Numbered from the stretch's first letter, positions 33,274-46,100 are shown. The stretch: 64,000 nt of DNA from Drosophila persimilis (GCF_003286085.1 NW_020825338.1:1364001-1428000); one strand, 5' to 3'. The notes: a model not told the origin generated them from the sequence alone. Made by a program: numbers and translations.

Positions 33274-34284
33274 ATTAGGCTTGGCAATCGGCTTGGATTG
33301 CCTCCACAGGCGCTCAGGGCGCTAATCACAGACTGCGAGGCCAAGGACACCAGCCTAATCGTTGGGTGCGACGCCAATGCACACCACTGCCAGTGGGGAA
33401 GCACTGACACCAACGAAAGGGGTGAGTACCTTTTCAACTATTTACTGACCACTCAGATGGTCCTATTAAATAGGGGGAGTGATCCCACCTTCATTATTAA
33501 AAACCGCAAGGAGGTCCTGGACCTCACATTTGCCTCTCATGAGTTACATGGGAACATCGTATTCTGGAGGGCCCTGGAAGAGCACTTCTTCTCGGACCAC
33601 AGGTACGTGGAAACCGTATTCTCTTTTTCACTACCGAGACCAGCTCAATTCCGGAACCTTAAGCGGAAAACTGGGCTCGGTATTCAGACCACCTCTGTCG
33701 TGTTCTCCCTGAGACTCCACCTGAGGAGGAGATTTCCAGAGAAGTTACGACTCATCTTGTTAAACTATTTACCGACGCCTGCAATGAGGCGCTCGATAAA
33801 TCCTGCCCCTCTGGCAAGTGCAGAGGCCGGAAGAAACCTGAATGGTGGAATCCGAAACTGAGGGAACTCCGGAAAGCCTCCCGGAGACTCTTCAATAAAG
33901 CTAAGGCTGAAAACGTTGAGCAGAACTGGGACTTTTACAAGGTCAGTCTGTCAATTTACAATAAAGAACTGAGGAAAGACAAACGCGCCTCATGGCGTAA
34001 GTTCTGTAGCGACATTGAGAATAACTCAGAAGCCTCGCGCTTGCGCAAAGTTCTCTCGAAGACTACACCCACTATGGGCTACCTGAAGGATGCCGACCAA
34101 TCATGGACAACGTCCAGCAATGAGTCGCTAAATCTTCTCCTTAACATCCACTATCCGGCTGCGTTGAAAACAGACCACACTACATCGCGGCTCATGCCGT
34201 TGCCTCAAGTGATATCATGAACCTGCTAAGCCAGGAGAACATTTCCTGGGCAATCAAAAGCTTCAAACCATACAAGTCTGCGGG
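33274..34284 (+). pseudogene. LOA-like 5' part, truncated, unit 2
   Basis: Same structure and shared frameshift as unit 1; ends at the same GTCTGCGGGA point. Confidence 0.75.
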
Positions 34285-34430
34285 AGTCTGTGGGAGTTGA
34301 AAAATGTGTAACCGAGATTAAGAAGGGTGTGGGAGAGGGGAGCTTAGTTTAGCAGCTGCCGCATGATCCACGACTAACATCTGCGTCGCTGGGTCCCTAG
34401 GGCGAGGGTGTAGGAAAGAGAACCCAGCTT

Positions 34431-34526
34431 CGCGGCTTCTGCCGGAGGAGAGCCATACTGACTAAGTATCGGGTATAAATGTAGAGTTGCGGTCTCCGCA
34501 GCAACTCACAACGTTCCCCCTCGTTT
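34431..34526 (+). mobile_element. DINE-1: DINE-1 terminal fragment, unit 3
   Basis: Equivalent of 23990-24085. Confidence 0.8.
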
Positions 34527-35192
34527 AAATTGTATTCTGCAAACACTCCTAGCACTAAGGAACTTTTCGCATGCTTAACGAAATATTTTGAAAATTATAG
34601 CTGACCTAGGAGAATTGTCAGTGATAGAGGCTCATGTTTCGCATCGTTGGAATTCAGTGAGTTTATGCTAAGTAGCAACATTGAACATGTTAGAGCAGCA
34701 ACTGCCTCACCACAGGCAAATGGGAAAGTGGAGAGAGTAAATAGAACAATAAAAAGTATATTAGCAAAGATAACTGAACCATTGCTACACTCAGATTGGT
34801 GTAAACTACTCACAAAAGCGGAATATGCAATAAACCATTCAAAACATTCGGTTACTGGGGAATTACCATCGGTGGTACTCTTCGGTGTTCAGCAAAGAGG
34901 CTGTGATATTGACGCTTTAACGGAATTTCTAGAAGACAAAACTAATTCAAGACCAAATAAAGACTTAATAGCAATGGGGAAAGGAGTATTACATAAAATA
35001 ACTGAAAACCAAACTAAGATAAAACACTATTATGATAAAAATATTAAGAAAAATATAAAATTTAAAGAAGGAGCCTTTGTTCTCGTACGAAGCGCTGACA
35101 CTACGATAGGTACAAATAAGAAATTTATTCCAAAATTTAAAGGGCCATACATTATCAAAAAAAAAATGTACCAAATGATCGGTATGTTATAA
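34527..35192 (+). pseudogene. Ty3-type integrase fragment, unit 3
   Basis: Same fragment as in unit 2, open from MEFSEFMLSSN to IIKKKMYQMIGML, with one Ile-to-Leu change (TGELPSVV). Confidence 0.75.
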
Positions 35193-35409
35193 CTAGACCC
35201 CGGATTTTGCATATTTGCATATTTTTAGAGGATTAAGATAGAAAAATTCTGATGACACTAAAGTTCGTTTCATGAAAGGTAGATTTGAAAACGATCTGCA
35301 TATTTTAATTTTTTTGCATATTTGCATGAAATGCATATGCATAATATATGCCAAAATATGCAAAATATATGCAAATTATGCAAAACATATGCAAAATATG
35401 AAACAATTT

Positions 35410-35595
35410 TGTTCAAAGTGACCTCCACGATAATTAGATATTGATCTCTAACAACACTGCGCATGTGCCCTGCTGCATATCGATGTTCTCATATCGATGT
35501 TCTTTCGGCGTCAGTCTCTTGCGTATGTTACTCGGAAGCACATATAATTCTGTATACTGATCTTCTGCTGTCTTACAAATAAAATAACTTTAACA
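35410..35595 (+). repeat. Solo copia LTR with intact 5-bp TSD
   Basis: 186-bp LTR (TGTTCAAAG...TTTAACA) flanked by AATTT at 35405-35409 and 35596-35600. No internal copia sequence. The equivalent site in unit 4 (40923-40927) is empty. Confidence 0.95.
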
Positions 35596-35836
35596 AATTT
35601 CCTATGTTAATCAAATCAAAGAAAAATTTAAAAGCGATTTAGAAGTTAGTATAGGTATTGAAATTTTATTAACTATTTTTTGCTATTAAACTAGATACTT
35701 AAAACATACGATATAATAGAGGCTTATTAATTATTAATTATAAAAATTATTTATTAGAAATAATTTGTATTGCAGTAAACCACTAAAATGTTCTCTAAAT
35801 TATTTATTAAGAGGCTCTGACGTTTCTGTCCAAAAA

Positions 35837-36990
35837 TCATTTTGTACGCGGAAAAGCGGAAGCGGAAGTTATTGGGGCAAATTTATATTTTATTATATTT
35901 TCATTAGTGTCTGGTTCGATTCCAGACAGATCCTCAGCATTTAGATTTAATATACTATTTATTTTTGAAATGATTTTAAAATCAGGATTTCTTTTCAAAA
36001 TTTCTTTAAATTTCTTTTTTAAATCAATTCCAAAATCACCAGTTATGTTATAGACAATATTTTCAGCTTCCTTGAATAAGTCCATTGACGTTTCTAATGG
36101 TAGCCCCTTCGCTTCCAATGGTGTTATTATTTCGGCAGCTCTCTCGAAGTGGGATTTTATATATATAAATTCTTGATGTAGTTGTGGATTTTCTACCAGC
36201 TCCTTCGCCAGCTTAATGGATTCAGCATCTTCTGGGTTCAGTGTTTCAAGAACCTAAAATGTAAATTTAGAATCTTTTTATTTATCAAACTAAAATGTTT
36301 TTTTTGACAAACCTCTTTTATTCCCTCCATGTTATCTGCATAAAATGATGCCGCCTTCAACCATGTACCCCATCTGGTTATGATGGGTTCTGGTGGTAAC
36401 TCCTTATTGAGTATTTGTTTGTAGCGTTGTACTCTGAGCGGAGCTATTATGAAAATTTTTTTCACACAGGATATAAACGAGTTAGCGACATGAAACGATG
36501 TTCTTACTTTTCAGCTATTCAATTTAATCCATGTGCTAAACAAGTTATATGTATGAGATTCGGATAAAAAACCTTTAAATTTTTACCAGCTTTTATGATA
36601 TATGCCGCAGCATCAGTTAAGAGTAACAAAACTTTTAACTCATTCCCGTGAGGCCACAATATACGAATGCTGTCGTTCACAAATCGAGAAACAGTTGCAT
36701 TATTTACTTCTTTCAACTGTTTACATTACAATAAAAATGAGGATGAAGATTCCTTTTCGCTTAATGTTCCTATAATCAAATTTGCGACACATCGCCCTTG
36801 CTTACCAGTAGTTTCGTCCACTGATATCCAAACGTTCTCGTCTTTTATACTTTCGCGAATTTTTTGGATAGATTGTTGGTAGGATTTATCCAAGTAGTTC
36901 TTTCTGAGAATACTCTCATCAGGAATTTGTTGCGCGTTGTATTTTTTCAGAAATGACTCTCGGAATTTAAAGTTTTATGTCGAATGGTGA
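35837..36990 (-). pseudogene. hAT transposase fragment, unit 3
   Basis: As in unit 2, with the same intron and the same broken N-terminal half. Confidence 0.7.
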
Positions 36991-37124
36991 TAATATTATT
37001 TGTTCTGACGGAATTAGTGAATCTAAGAATTTGGTGCAGGTTTTCGGGTTGTTTGGTGAATATTATCTTATGAAGGAATGTTAGCATCTAATAGTCAATC
37101 CATTTAAAAAAAAATTAAAATCCC

Positions 37125-38735
37125 ATAGGTTTTTCCTATGTTTGCCTTCTCTACGTAGCTAATGGGAGTATTTGAGATTAATAGTGATCTTAATAGTGTT
37201 GAGCTTATCTTTTTTCGTTTTTTAAGATAATCAAACATTTAGACTTAGTTGGACTTAGGCATAGGCGATTGTAAGTCGCCCATGCACTAATCTTCTCAAG
37301 TTATACATTGCTAACACTGATACACTCATTATTCTACTTAACGGTCGACTAACATATAATTAGACGTCATCGGCGTCATTTACATAAATGGAGAACAATA
37401 ATGGACCAAGTACTGATTCCTGTGGCACACCACACACCACACCACACATATGCAAAAGACGACATTTCAGTTTCGGTGACAACAGCCTGACTCCTATATA
37501 CGAGATAAGACGATAGCAACCGTACTGCTGAGACAGAGAAATTATAGGATTTACGAAGCTTTGCAATGAGGATACCATGGTCAACTGAGTCAAAAGCTTT
37601 AGTATAGTCAAGAAGAGTTAGGAATGTCACATTTCCGTCGTCCATTCTTTCGCGGATATCCTCTAAAATTTTGATTATGGCGGTAGAACAACTTCTATTT
37701 CGTCTGAATCCAGATTGGTTGTTGTTAAGTAATGTATGCTCAGAAAGAAATGTATTTATTTGCACAGCCCCCAAAGCCTCGAACGCTGTTGATAGGCTCG
37801 GTAAAATGGATATTGGCCTGTAATCTAGAGAGTTTACTTTAGGGATAGGGATCATTTTGGCCTCCTTCCACTTTTCAGGGAATGTTGATGTAGTAATGGC
37901 TGTGTTAAAAATGTGGGTAACTTGCATTAAAATTCGGGGGAGAATTATTCTCAGAAATTTAGGGTTCATGTTGTCTAGGCCAATCGCCTTCGACTTAATC
38001 TTAAGTAGGGATTCTAGAACATCACACGGATTAACACAACAGAAACTAAAGCTAGGAACAGTGTTAGGATAGGGTGCTGATGTCAAGTTAAGGGTTGGGG
38101 GAAAGTCAGGTACAACTAGTTGCACAAAATTGTTATTTATTTCATTTACTTCCATGTCAACTTGAGTGTTTCGTGTTTTCTTCCCAATTCCAATATTTTT
38201 AATAATTTGCCATTCTGTCTTACCGCATATCGCGTTATTAGACTTTGGCGTGTAGAAGGCGGTCTTTTCAGAGTTGATTAGCTTTGTTACATTTGATCTT
38301 AATGATTTGTACATATTAAGGTGGCTTTCAGTCTTCTATCTTTTAAACTTTTTAAAGGCGTCATTTCGTTTAATGATACCCATTTTTATTTCATGGTTGA
38401 ACCAGGAGTTATCTGTTGGTCTAACGGTCGCTTTCTTGATAGGTACATGTTCATTATAAAGATAGTCGATGTTTGATTGAAGGTGGGCAAGCTGAGAATT
38501 CACAGGCGGCATATAATATATTGTTGTCCAGTCGAGCATGTTAATGTCAGTGTCTAGTTTTCTAAGGTCAATGTTCCTAATGTCTCTATAGAAGGTAACA
38601 TAGTCATGGTAGTCAGGATTGATGTCGTAGGTCATGAAAATAAAGTCATGTTTTGAATACCCTGGCACTGTGAGTTGATCATAGAGTAACAATTTTCCGG
38701 ACTGTCAACAAAAAATAAGTTTAATAGTGTGTTTC
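37125..38735 (-). pseudogene. CR1/jockey-like RT, unit 3
   Basis: Longest open version, 312 codons (37376-38314), from MYKSLRSNVTKLINSEK through the RT palm to the CACCA expansion. GVPQ is followed by ES instead of GS in the alternate frame. Confidence 0.75.
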
Positions 38736-38759
38736 TGGTTTTTGTAAAGTTTGTGGGGT

Positions 38760-39770
38760 ATTAGGCTTGGCAATCGGCTTGGATTGCCTCCACAGGCGCT
38801 CAGGGCGCTAATCACAGACTGCGAGGCCAAGGACACCGGCCTAATCGTTGGGTGCGACGCCAATGCACACCACTGCCAGTGGGGAAGCACTGACACCAAC
38901 GAAAGGGGTGAGTACCTTTTCAACTATTTACTGACCACTCAGATGGTCCTATTAAATAGGGGGAGTGATCCCACCTTCATTATTAAAAACCGCAAGGAGG
39001 TCCTGGACCTCACACTTGCCTCTCATGAGTTACATGGGAACATCGTATTCTGGAGGGCCCTGGAAGAGCACTTCTTCTCGGACCACAGGTACGTGGAAAC
39101 CGTATTCTCTTTTTCACTACCGAGACCAGCTCAATTCCGGAACCTTAGGCGGAAAACTGGGCTCGGTATTCAGACCACCTCTGTCGTGTTCTCCCTGAGA
39201 CTCCACCTGAGGAGGAGATTTCCAGAGAAGTTACGACTCATCTTGTTAAACTATTTACCGACGCCTGCAATGAGGCGCTCGATAAATCCTGCCCCTCTGG
39301 CAAGTGCAGAGGCCGGAAGAAACCTGAATGGTGGAATCCGAAACTGAGGGAACTCCGGAAAGCCTCCCGGAGACTCTTCAATAAAGCTAAGGCTGAAAAC
39401 GTTGAGCAGAACTGGGCCTTTTACAAGGTCAGTCTGTCAATTTACAATAAAGAACTGAGGAAAGACCAACGCGCCTCATGGCGTAAGTTCTGTAGCGACA
39501 TTGAGAATAACTCAGAAGCCTCGCGCTTGCGCAAAGTTCTCTCGAAGACTACACCCACTATGGGCTACCTGAAGGATGCCGACCAATCATGGACAACGTC
39601 CAGCAATGAGTCGCTAAATCTTCTCCTTAACATCCACTATCCGGCTGCGTTGAAAACAGACCACACTACATCGCGGCTCATGCCGTTGCCTCAAGTGATA
39701 TCATGAACCTGCTAAGCCAGGAGAACATTTCCTGGGCAATCAAAAGCTTCAAACCATACAAGTCTGCGGG
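38760..39770 (+). pseudogene. LOA-like 5' part, truncated, unit 3
   Basis: As in units 1 and 2, with an AAACGC-to-CAACGC change near 39468 shared with unit 4. Confidence 0.75.
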
Positions 39771-39916
39771 AGTCTGTGGGAGTTGAAAAATGTGTAACCG
39801 AGATTAAGAAGGGTGTGGGAGAGGGGAGCTTAGTTTAGCAGCTGCCGCATGATCCACGACTAACATCTGCGTCGCTGGGTCCCTAGGGCGAGGGTGTAGG
39901 AAAGAGAACCCAGCTT

Positions 39917-40012
39917 CGCGGCTTCTGCCGGAGGAGAGCCATACTGACTAAGTATCGGGTATAAATGTAGAGTTGCGGTCTCCGCAGCAACTCACAACGT
40001 TCCCCCTCGTTT
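39917..40012 (+). mobile_element. DINE-1: DINE-1 terminal fragment, unit 4
   Basis: Equivalent of 23990-24085. Confidence 0.8.
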
Positions 40013-40678
40013 AAATTGTATTCTGCAAACACTCCTAGCACTAAGGAACTTTTCGCATGCTTAACGAAATATTTTGAAAATTATAGCTGACCTAGGAGAA
40101 TTGTCAGTGATAGAGGCTCATGTTTCGCATCGTTGGAATTCAGTGAGTTTATGCTAAGTAGCAACATTGAACATGTTAGAGCAGCAACTGCCTCACCACA
40201 GGCAAATGGGAAAGTGGAGAGAGTAAATAGAACAATAAAAAGTATATTAGCAAAGCTAACTGAACCATTGCTACACTCAGATTGGTGTAAACTACTCACA
40301 AAAGCGGAATATGCAATAAACCATTCAAAACATTCGGTTACTGGGGAAATACCATCGGTGGTACTCTTCGGTGTTCAGCAAAGAGGCTGTGATATTGACG
40401 CTTTAACGGAATTTCTAGAAGACAAAACTAATTCAAGACCAAATAAAGACTTAATAGCAATGGGGAAAGGAGTATTAGATAAAATAACTGAAAACCAAAC
40501 TAAGATAAAACACTATTATGATAAAAATATTAAGAAACATATAAAATTTAAAGAAGGAGCCTTTGTTCTCGTACGAAGCGCTGACACTACGATAGGTACA
40601 AATAAGAAATTTATTCCAAAATTTAAAGGGCCATACATTATCAAAAAAAAAATTTACCAAATGATCGGTATGTTATAA
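40013..40678 (+). pseudogene. Ty3-type integrase fragment, unit 4
   Basis: Same fragment, with a few private substitutions (AKLTEPL, VLDKITEN, KKHIKF). Confidence 0.75.
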
Positions 40679-40789
40679 CTAGACCCCGGATTTTGCATAT
40701 TTGCATATTTTTAGAGGATTAAGATAGAAAAATTCTGATGACACTAAAGTTCGTTTCATGAAAAGTAGATTTGAAAACGATCTGCATAT

Positions 40790-40927
40790 TTTCATTTTTT
40801 TTGCATATTTGCATGAAATGCATATGCATAATATATGCCAAAATATGCAAAATATATGCAAATTATGCAAAAAATATGCAAAATATGCAAAGTATATGCA
40901 AATTATGCAAAACATATGCAACAATTT
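40790..40927. repeat. Expanded ATGCAA minisatellite and empty LTR site
   Basis: About a dozen irregular copies of ATATGCAAA/ATTATGCAAA, more than in the other units. AATTT at 40923-40927 is single, the pre-insertion state of the solo-LTR site. Confidence 0.9.
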
Positions 40928-41163
40928 CCTATGTAAATCAAATAAAAGAAACATTTAAAAGCGATTTAGAAGGTAGTATAGGTATTGAAATTTTATTAAC
41001 TATTTTTTGCTATTAAACTAGATACTTAAAACATACGATATAATAGAGGCTTATTAATTATTAATTATAAAAATTATTTATTAGAAATAATTTGTATTGC
41101 AGTAAACCACTAAAATGTTCTCTAAATTATTTATTAAGAGGCTCTGACGTTTCTGTCCAAAAA

Positions 41164-42320
41164 TCATTTTGTACGCGGAAAAGCGGAAGCGGAAGTAATT
41201 GGGGCAAATTTATATTTTATTATATTTTCATTAGTGTCTGGTTCGATTCCAGACAGATCCTCAGCATTTAGATTTAATATACTATTTATTTTTGAAATGA
41301 TTTTAAAATCAGGATTTCTTTTCAAAATTTCTTTAAATTTCTTTTTTAAATCAATTCCAAAATCACCAGTTATGTTATAGACAATATTTTCAGCTTCCTT
41401 GAATAAGTCCATTGACGTTTCTAATGGTAGCCCCTTCGCTTCCAATGGTGTTATTATTTCGGCAGCTCTCTCGAAGTGGGATTTTATATATATAAATTCT
41501 TGATGTAGTTGTGGATTTTCTACCAGCTCCTTCGCCAGCTTAATGGATTCAGCATCTTCTGGGTTCAGTGTTTCAAGAACCTAAAATGTAAATTTAGAAT
41601 CTTTTTATTTATCAAACTAAAATGTTTTTTTTGACAAACCTCTTTTATTCCCTCCATGTTATCTGCATAAAATGATGCCGCCTTCAACCATGTACCCCAT
41701 CTGGTTATGATGGGTTCTGGTGGTAACTCCTTATTGAGTATTTGTTTGTAGCGTTGTACTCTGAGCGGAGCTATTATGAAAATTTTTTTCACACAGGATA
41801 TAAACGAGTTAGCGACATGAAACGATGTTCTTACTTTTCAGCTATTCAATTTAATCCATGTGCTAAACAAGTTATATGTATGAGATTCGGATAAAAAACC
41901 TTTAAATTTTTACCAGCTTTTATGATATATGCCGCAGCATCAGTTAAGAGTAACAAAACTTTTAACTCATTCCCGTGAGGCCACAATATACGAATGCTGT
42001 CGTTCACAAATCGAGAAACAGTTGCATTATTTACTTCTTTCAACTGTTTACATTACAATAAAAATGAGGATGAAGATTCCTTTTCGCTTAATGTTCCTAT
42101 AATCAAATTTGCGACACATCGCCCTTGCTTACCAGTAGTTTCGTCCACTGATATCCAAACGTTCTCGTCTTTTATACTTTCGCGAATTTTTTGGATAGAT
42201 TGTTGGTAGGATTTATCCAAGTAGTTCTTTCTGAGAATACTCTCATCAGGAATTTGTTGCGCGTTGTATTTTTTCAGAAATGACTCTCGGAATTTAAAGT
42301 TTTATGTCGAATGGTGATAA
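41164..42320 (-). pseudogene. hAT transposase fragment, unit 4
   Basis: As in units 2 and 3. Confidence 0.7.
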
Positions 42321-42449
42321 TATTATTTGTTCTGACGGAATTAGTGAATCTAAGAATTTGGTGCAGGTATTCGGGTTGTTTGGTGAATATTATCTTATGA
42401 AGGAATGTTAGCATCTAATAGTCAATCCATTTAAAAAAAAATTAAAATC

Positions 42450-44063
42450 CCATAGGTTTTTCCTATGTTTGCCTTCTCTACGTAGCTAATGGGAGTATTT
42501 GAGATTAATAGTGATCTTAATAGTGTTGAGCTTATCTTTTTTTCGTTTTTTAAGATAATCAAACATTTAGACTTAGTTGGACTTAGGCATAGGCGATTGT
42601 AAGTCGCCCATGCACTAATCTTCTCAAGTTATACATTGCTAACACTGATACACTCATTATTCTACTTAACGGTCGACTAACATATAATTAGACGTCATCG
42701 GCGTCATTTACATAAATGGAGAACAATAATGGACCAAGTACTGATTCCTGTGGCACACCACACACCACACCACACATATGCAAAAGACGACATTTCAGTT
42801 TCGGTGACAACAGCCTGACTCCTATATACGAGATAAGACGATAGCAACCGTACTGCTGAGACAGAGAAATTATAGGATTTACGAAGCTTTGCAATGAGGA
42901 TACCATGGTCAACTGAGTCAAAAGCTTTAGTATAGTCAAGAAGAGTTAGGAATGTCACATTTCCGTCGTCCATTCTTTCGCGGATATCCTCTAAAATTTT
43001 GATTATGGCGGTAGAACAACTTCTATTTCGTCTGAATCCAGATTGGTTGTTGTTAAGTAATGTATGCTCAGAAAGAAATGTATTTATTTGCACAGCCCCC
43101 AAAGCCTCGAACGCTGTTGATAGGCTCGGTAAAATGGATATTGGCCTGTAATCTAGAGAGTTTACTTTAGGGATAGGGATCATTTTGGCCTCCTTCCACT
43201 TTTCAGGGAATGTTGATGTAGTAATGGCTGTGTTAAAAATGTGGGTAACTTGCATTAAAATTCGGGGGAGAATTATTCTCAGAAATTTAGGGTTCATGTT
43301 GTCTAGGCCAATCGCCTTCGACTTAATCTTAAGTAGGGATTCTAGAACATCACACGGACTAACACAACAGAAACTAAAGCTAGGAACAGTGTTAGGATAG
43401 GGTGCTGATGTCAAGTTAAGGGTTGGGGGAAAGTCAGGTACAACTAGTTGCAAAAAATTGTTATTTATTTCATTTACTTCCATGTCAACTTGAGTGTTTC
43501 GTGTTTTCTTCCCAATTCCAATATTTTTAATAATTTGCCATTCTGTCTTACCGCATATCGCGTTATTAGACTTTGGCGTGTAGAAGGCGGTCTTTTCAGA
43601 GTTGATTAGCTTTGTTACATTTGATCTTAATGATTTGTACATATTAAGGTGGCTTTCAGTCTTCTATCTTTTAAACTTTTTAAAGGCGTCATTTCGTTTA
43701 ATGATACCCATTTTTATTTCATGGTTGAACCAGGAGTTATCTGTTGGTCTAACGGTCGCTTTCTTGATAGGTACATGTTCATTATAAAGATAGTCGATGT
43801 TTGATTGAAGGTGGGCAAGCTGAGAATTCACAGGCGGCATATAATATATTGTTGTCCAGTCGAGCATGTTAATGTCAGTGTCTAGTTTTCTAAGGTCAAT
43901 GTTCCTAATGTCTCTATAGAAGGTAACATAGTCATGGTAGTCAGGATTGATGTCGTAGGTCATGAAAATAAAGTCATGTTTTGAATACCCTGGCACTGTG
44001 AGTTGATCATAGAGTAACAATTTTCCGGACTGTCAACAAAAAATAAGTTTAATAGTGTGTTTC
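42450..44063 (-). pseudogene. CR1/jockey-like RT, unit 4
   Basis: Nearly identical to unit 3 (312-codon open segment 42704-43642; VNPC in unit 3 is VSPC here). Confidence 0.75.
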
Positions 44064-45030
44064 TGGTTTTTGTAAAGTTTGTGGGGTATTAGGCTTGGCA
44101 ATCGGCTTGGATTGCCTCCACAGGCGCTCAGGGCGCTAATCACAGACTGCGAGGCCAAGGACACCGGCCTAATCGTTGGGTGCGACGCCAATGCACACCA
44201 CTGCCAGTGGGGAAGCACTGACACCAACGAAAGGGGTGAGTACCTTTTCAACTATTTACTGACCACTCAGATGGTCCTATTAAATAGGGGGAGTGATCCC
44301 ACCTTCATTATTAAAAACCGCAAGGAGGTCCTGGACCTCACACTTGCCTCTCATGAGTTACATGGGAACATCGTATTCTGGAGGGCCCTGGAAGAGCACT
44401 TCTTCTCGGACCACAGGTACGTGGAAACCGTATTCTCTTTTTCACTACCGAGACCAGCTCAATTCCGGAACCTTAGGCGGAAAACTGGGCTCGGTATTCA
44501 GACCACCTCTGTCGTGTTCTCCCTGAGACTCCACCTGAGGAGGAGATTTCCAGAGAAGTTACGACTCATCTTGTTAAACTATTTACCGACGCCTGCAATG
44601 AGGCGCTCGATAAATCCTGCCCCTCTGGCAAGTGCAGAGGCCGGAAGAAACCTGAATGGTGGAATCCGAAACTGAGGGAACTCCGGAAAGCCTCCCGGAG
44701 ACTCTTCAATAAAGCTAAGGCTGAAAACGTTGAGCAGAACTGGGCCTTTTACAAGGTCAGTCTGTCAATTTACAATAAATAACTGAGGAAAGACCAACGC
44801 GCCTCATGGCGTAAGTTCTGTAGCGACATTGAGAATAACTCAGAAGCCTCGCGCTTGCGCAAAGTTCTCTCGAAGACTACACCCACTATGGGCTACCTGA
44901 AGGATGCCGACCAATCATGGACAACGTCCAGCAATGAGTCGCTAAATCTTCTCCTTAACATCCACTATCCGGCTGCGTTGAAAACAGACCACTCTACATC
45001 GCGGCTCATGCCGTTGCCTCAAGTGATATC

Positions 45031-46100
45031 ATGAACCTGCTAAGCCAGGAGAACATTTCCTGGGCAATCAAAAGCTTTAAACCATACAAGTCTGCGGGAC
45101 CAGATGACATCATCCCTGCCCAACTGATTCACGCTGGACAAAAAGCCACTAATTGGCTCAAAAGGATATACGAGGGAATCTTCTGCCATGGATATATCCC
45201 GGGAACCTGTCTTCATACTAAAGTCGTCTTCATCCCCAAGGCAGGCAAGCCCTCGCACACTGCTCCCAAAGATTTCAGACCCATAAGTCTATCGTCCTTC
45301 CTTCTGAAGACGATGAAGCGGCTGTTGGGGATGCATCCCACGGTAAATATTCCGCCTAGTTTATTCTCAGACTCCCATCATGCCTATCGGAAAGGAAGAT
45401 CCACCGAAACGGCCCTACACACGATCACATCGATCACAGAAGCGTCCCTCAACTGTAAGGAGTACACCCTGGTAGCCTTCCTCGACATAGAAGGCGCCTT
45501 TAATAACATCATCCCGACCGCCATCACGGGTGCACTGACGGACCTGGGGGCTGACTCCCGGACGGTGAGCCTGATCGATCAGATGCTGCAATGCAGGACG
45601 GTTGAGGCATCACTGGGGACGTCAACATGCACCAGATTTGTCTGCAGAAGCACCCCGCAGGGCGGAGTCCTCTCGCCCCTCCTGTGGAACGTGGCAGAGA
45701 ACGAACTGCTGCGGGAGATAGAGGGGGGTGGCTGCCGCGTGGTGGCGTACGCGGACGATGTTGCTATAGCATTCTCCGGAAAATTTCCGCAGACGTTGTG
45801 TGAGTGCATGACAAGTACTCTCACGAAAATGTCGAAATGGGCAGACAAATGCGGGTTAGGCGTCAACCCGTCTAAAACGGAACTGGTGCTTTTCACTAGG
45901 AAGTACAAAGTTCCGGCACTGATTCCCCCAAGACTATGTGGGGAAACGCTAGTCTTCAGCAACAACGCCAAGTATCTTGGCCTAATCCTCGATAGAAAGC
46001 TCGACTGGAAATTGAGCATAAAGGATAGAGTAAAGAAGGCCACAGAGGCCCTCTACTTGCAGGAAAGCCATCGGAATAAAGTGGGGAATGACCCCCTATA
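45031..46100 (+). pseudogene. LOA-like reverse transcriptase domain
   Basis: Open from ATG 45031: VVFIPKAGKPSHTAPKDFRP, RPISLSSFLLKTMKRLL, HHAYRKGRSTETALH, FLDIEGAFNNI (first catalytic Asp), TPQGGVLSPLLWN and YADD at 45748-45759. It continues through KYLGLILDRKLDWK. Near 46060 the true frame shifts into the one used downstream. All RT catalytic motifs are present. It reverse-transcribes RNA at nicked target DNA. The domain order RT then RNase H, and the sequence style, fit the LOA clade of Drosophila non-LTR elements. Confidence 0.85.

Larger units (their letters stand above)
23844..34284. repeat. Array unit 2 (contains the copia insertion)
   Basis: 10441 bp: the 5.49-kb unit plus about 4.95 kb of copia element and inverted-LTR rearrangement. 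Begins GTCTGTGGGAGTTG, directly after the LOA-like truncation point. Confidence 0.9.
34285..39770. repeat. Array unit 3, 5486 bp, with solo copia LTR
   Basis: Uninterrupted full unit apart from the 186-bp solo LTR at 35410-35595. It is the best reference copy for the unit. Confidence 0.9.
20288..45099. repeat. Head-to-tail array of a composite 5.3-5.5 kb TE-derived unit
   Basis: Corresponding points recur at 22824, 33265, 38751 and 44079 (LOA-like segment) and at 30353, 35837 and 41164 (hAT). Spacing is 10441 (5486 plus a copia insertion), 5486 and about 5328 bp. Each full unit holds, left to right: DINE-1 end, Ty3 integrase fragment, ATGCAA-rich spacer, hAT transposase (-), CR1/jockey-like RT (-) and LOA-like 5' part (+). 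Copies differ by scattered substitutions and small indels only, so amplification is recent. Confidence 0.9.
39771..45099. repeat. Array unit 4, no copia LTR, last unit
   Basis: About 5.33 kb. Most similar to unit 3 (shared changes in the CR1-like and LOA-like parts). The ATGCAA spacer is expanded and the LTR site is unoccupied. It does not end at the usual truncation but continues into LOA-like RT. Confidence 0.9.
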
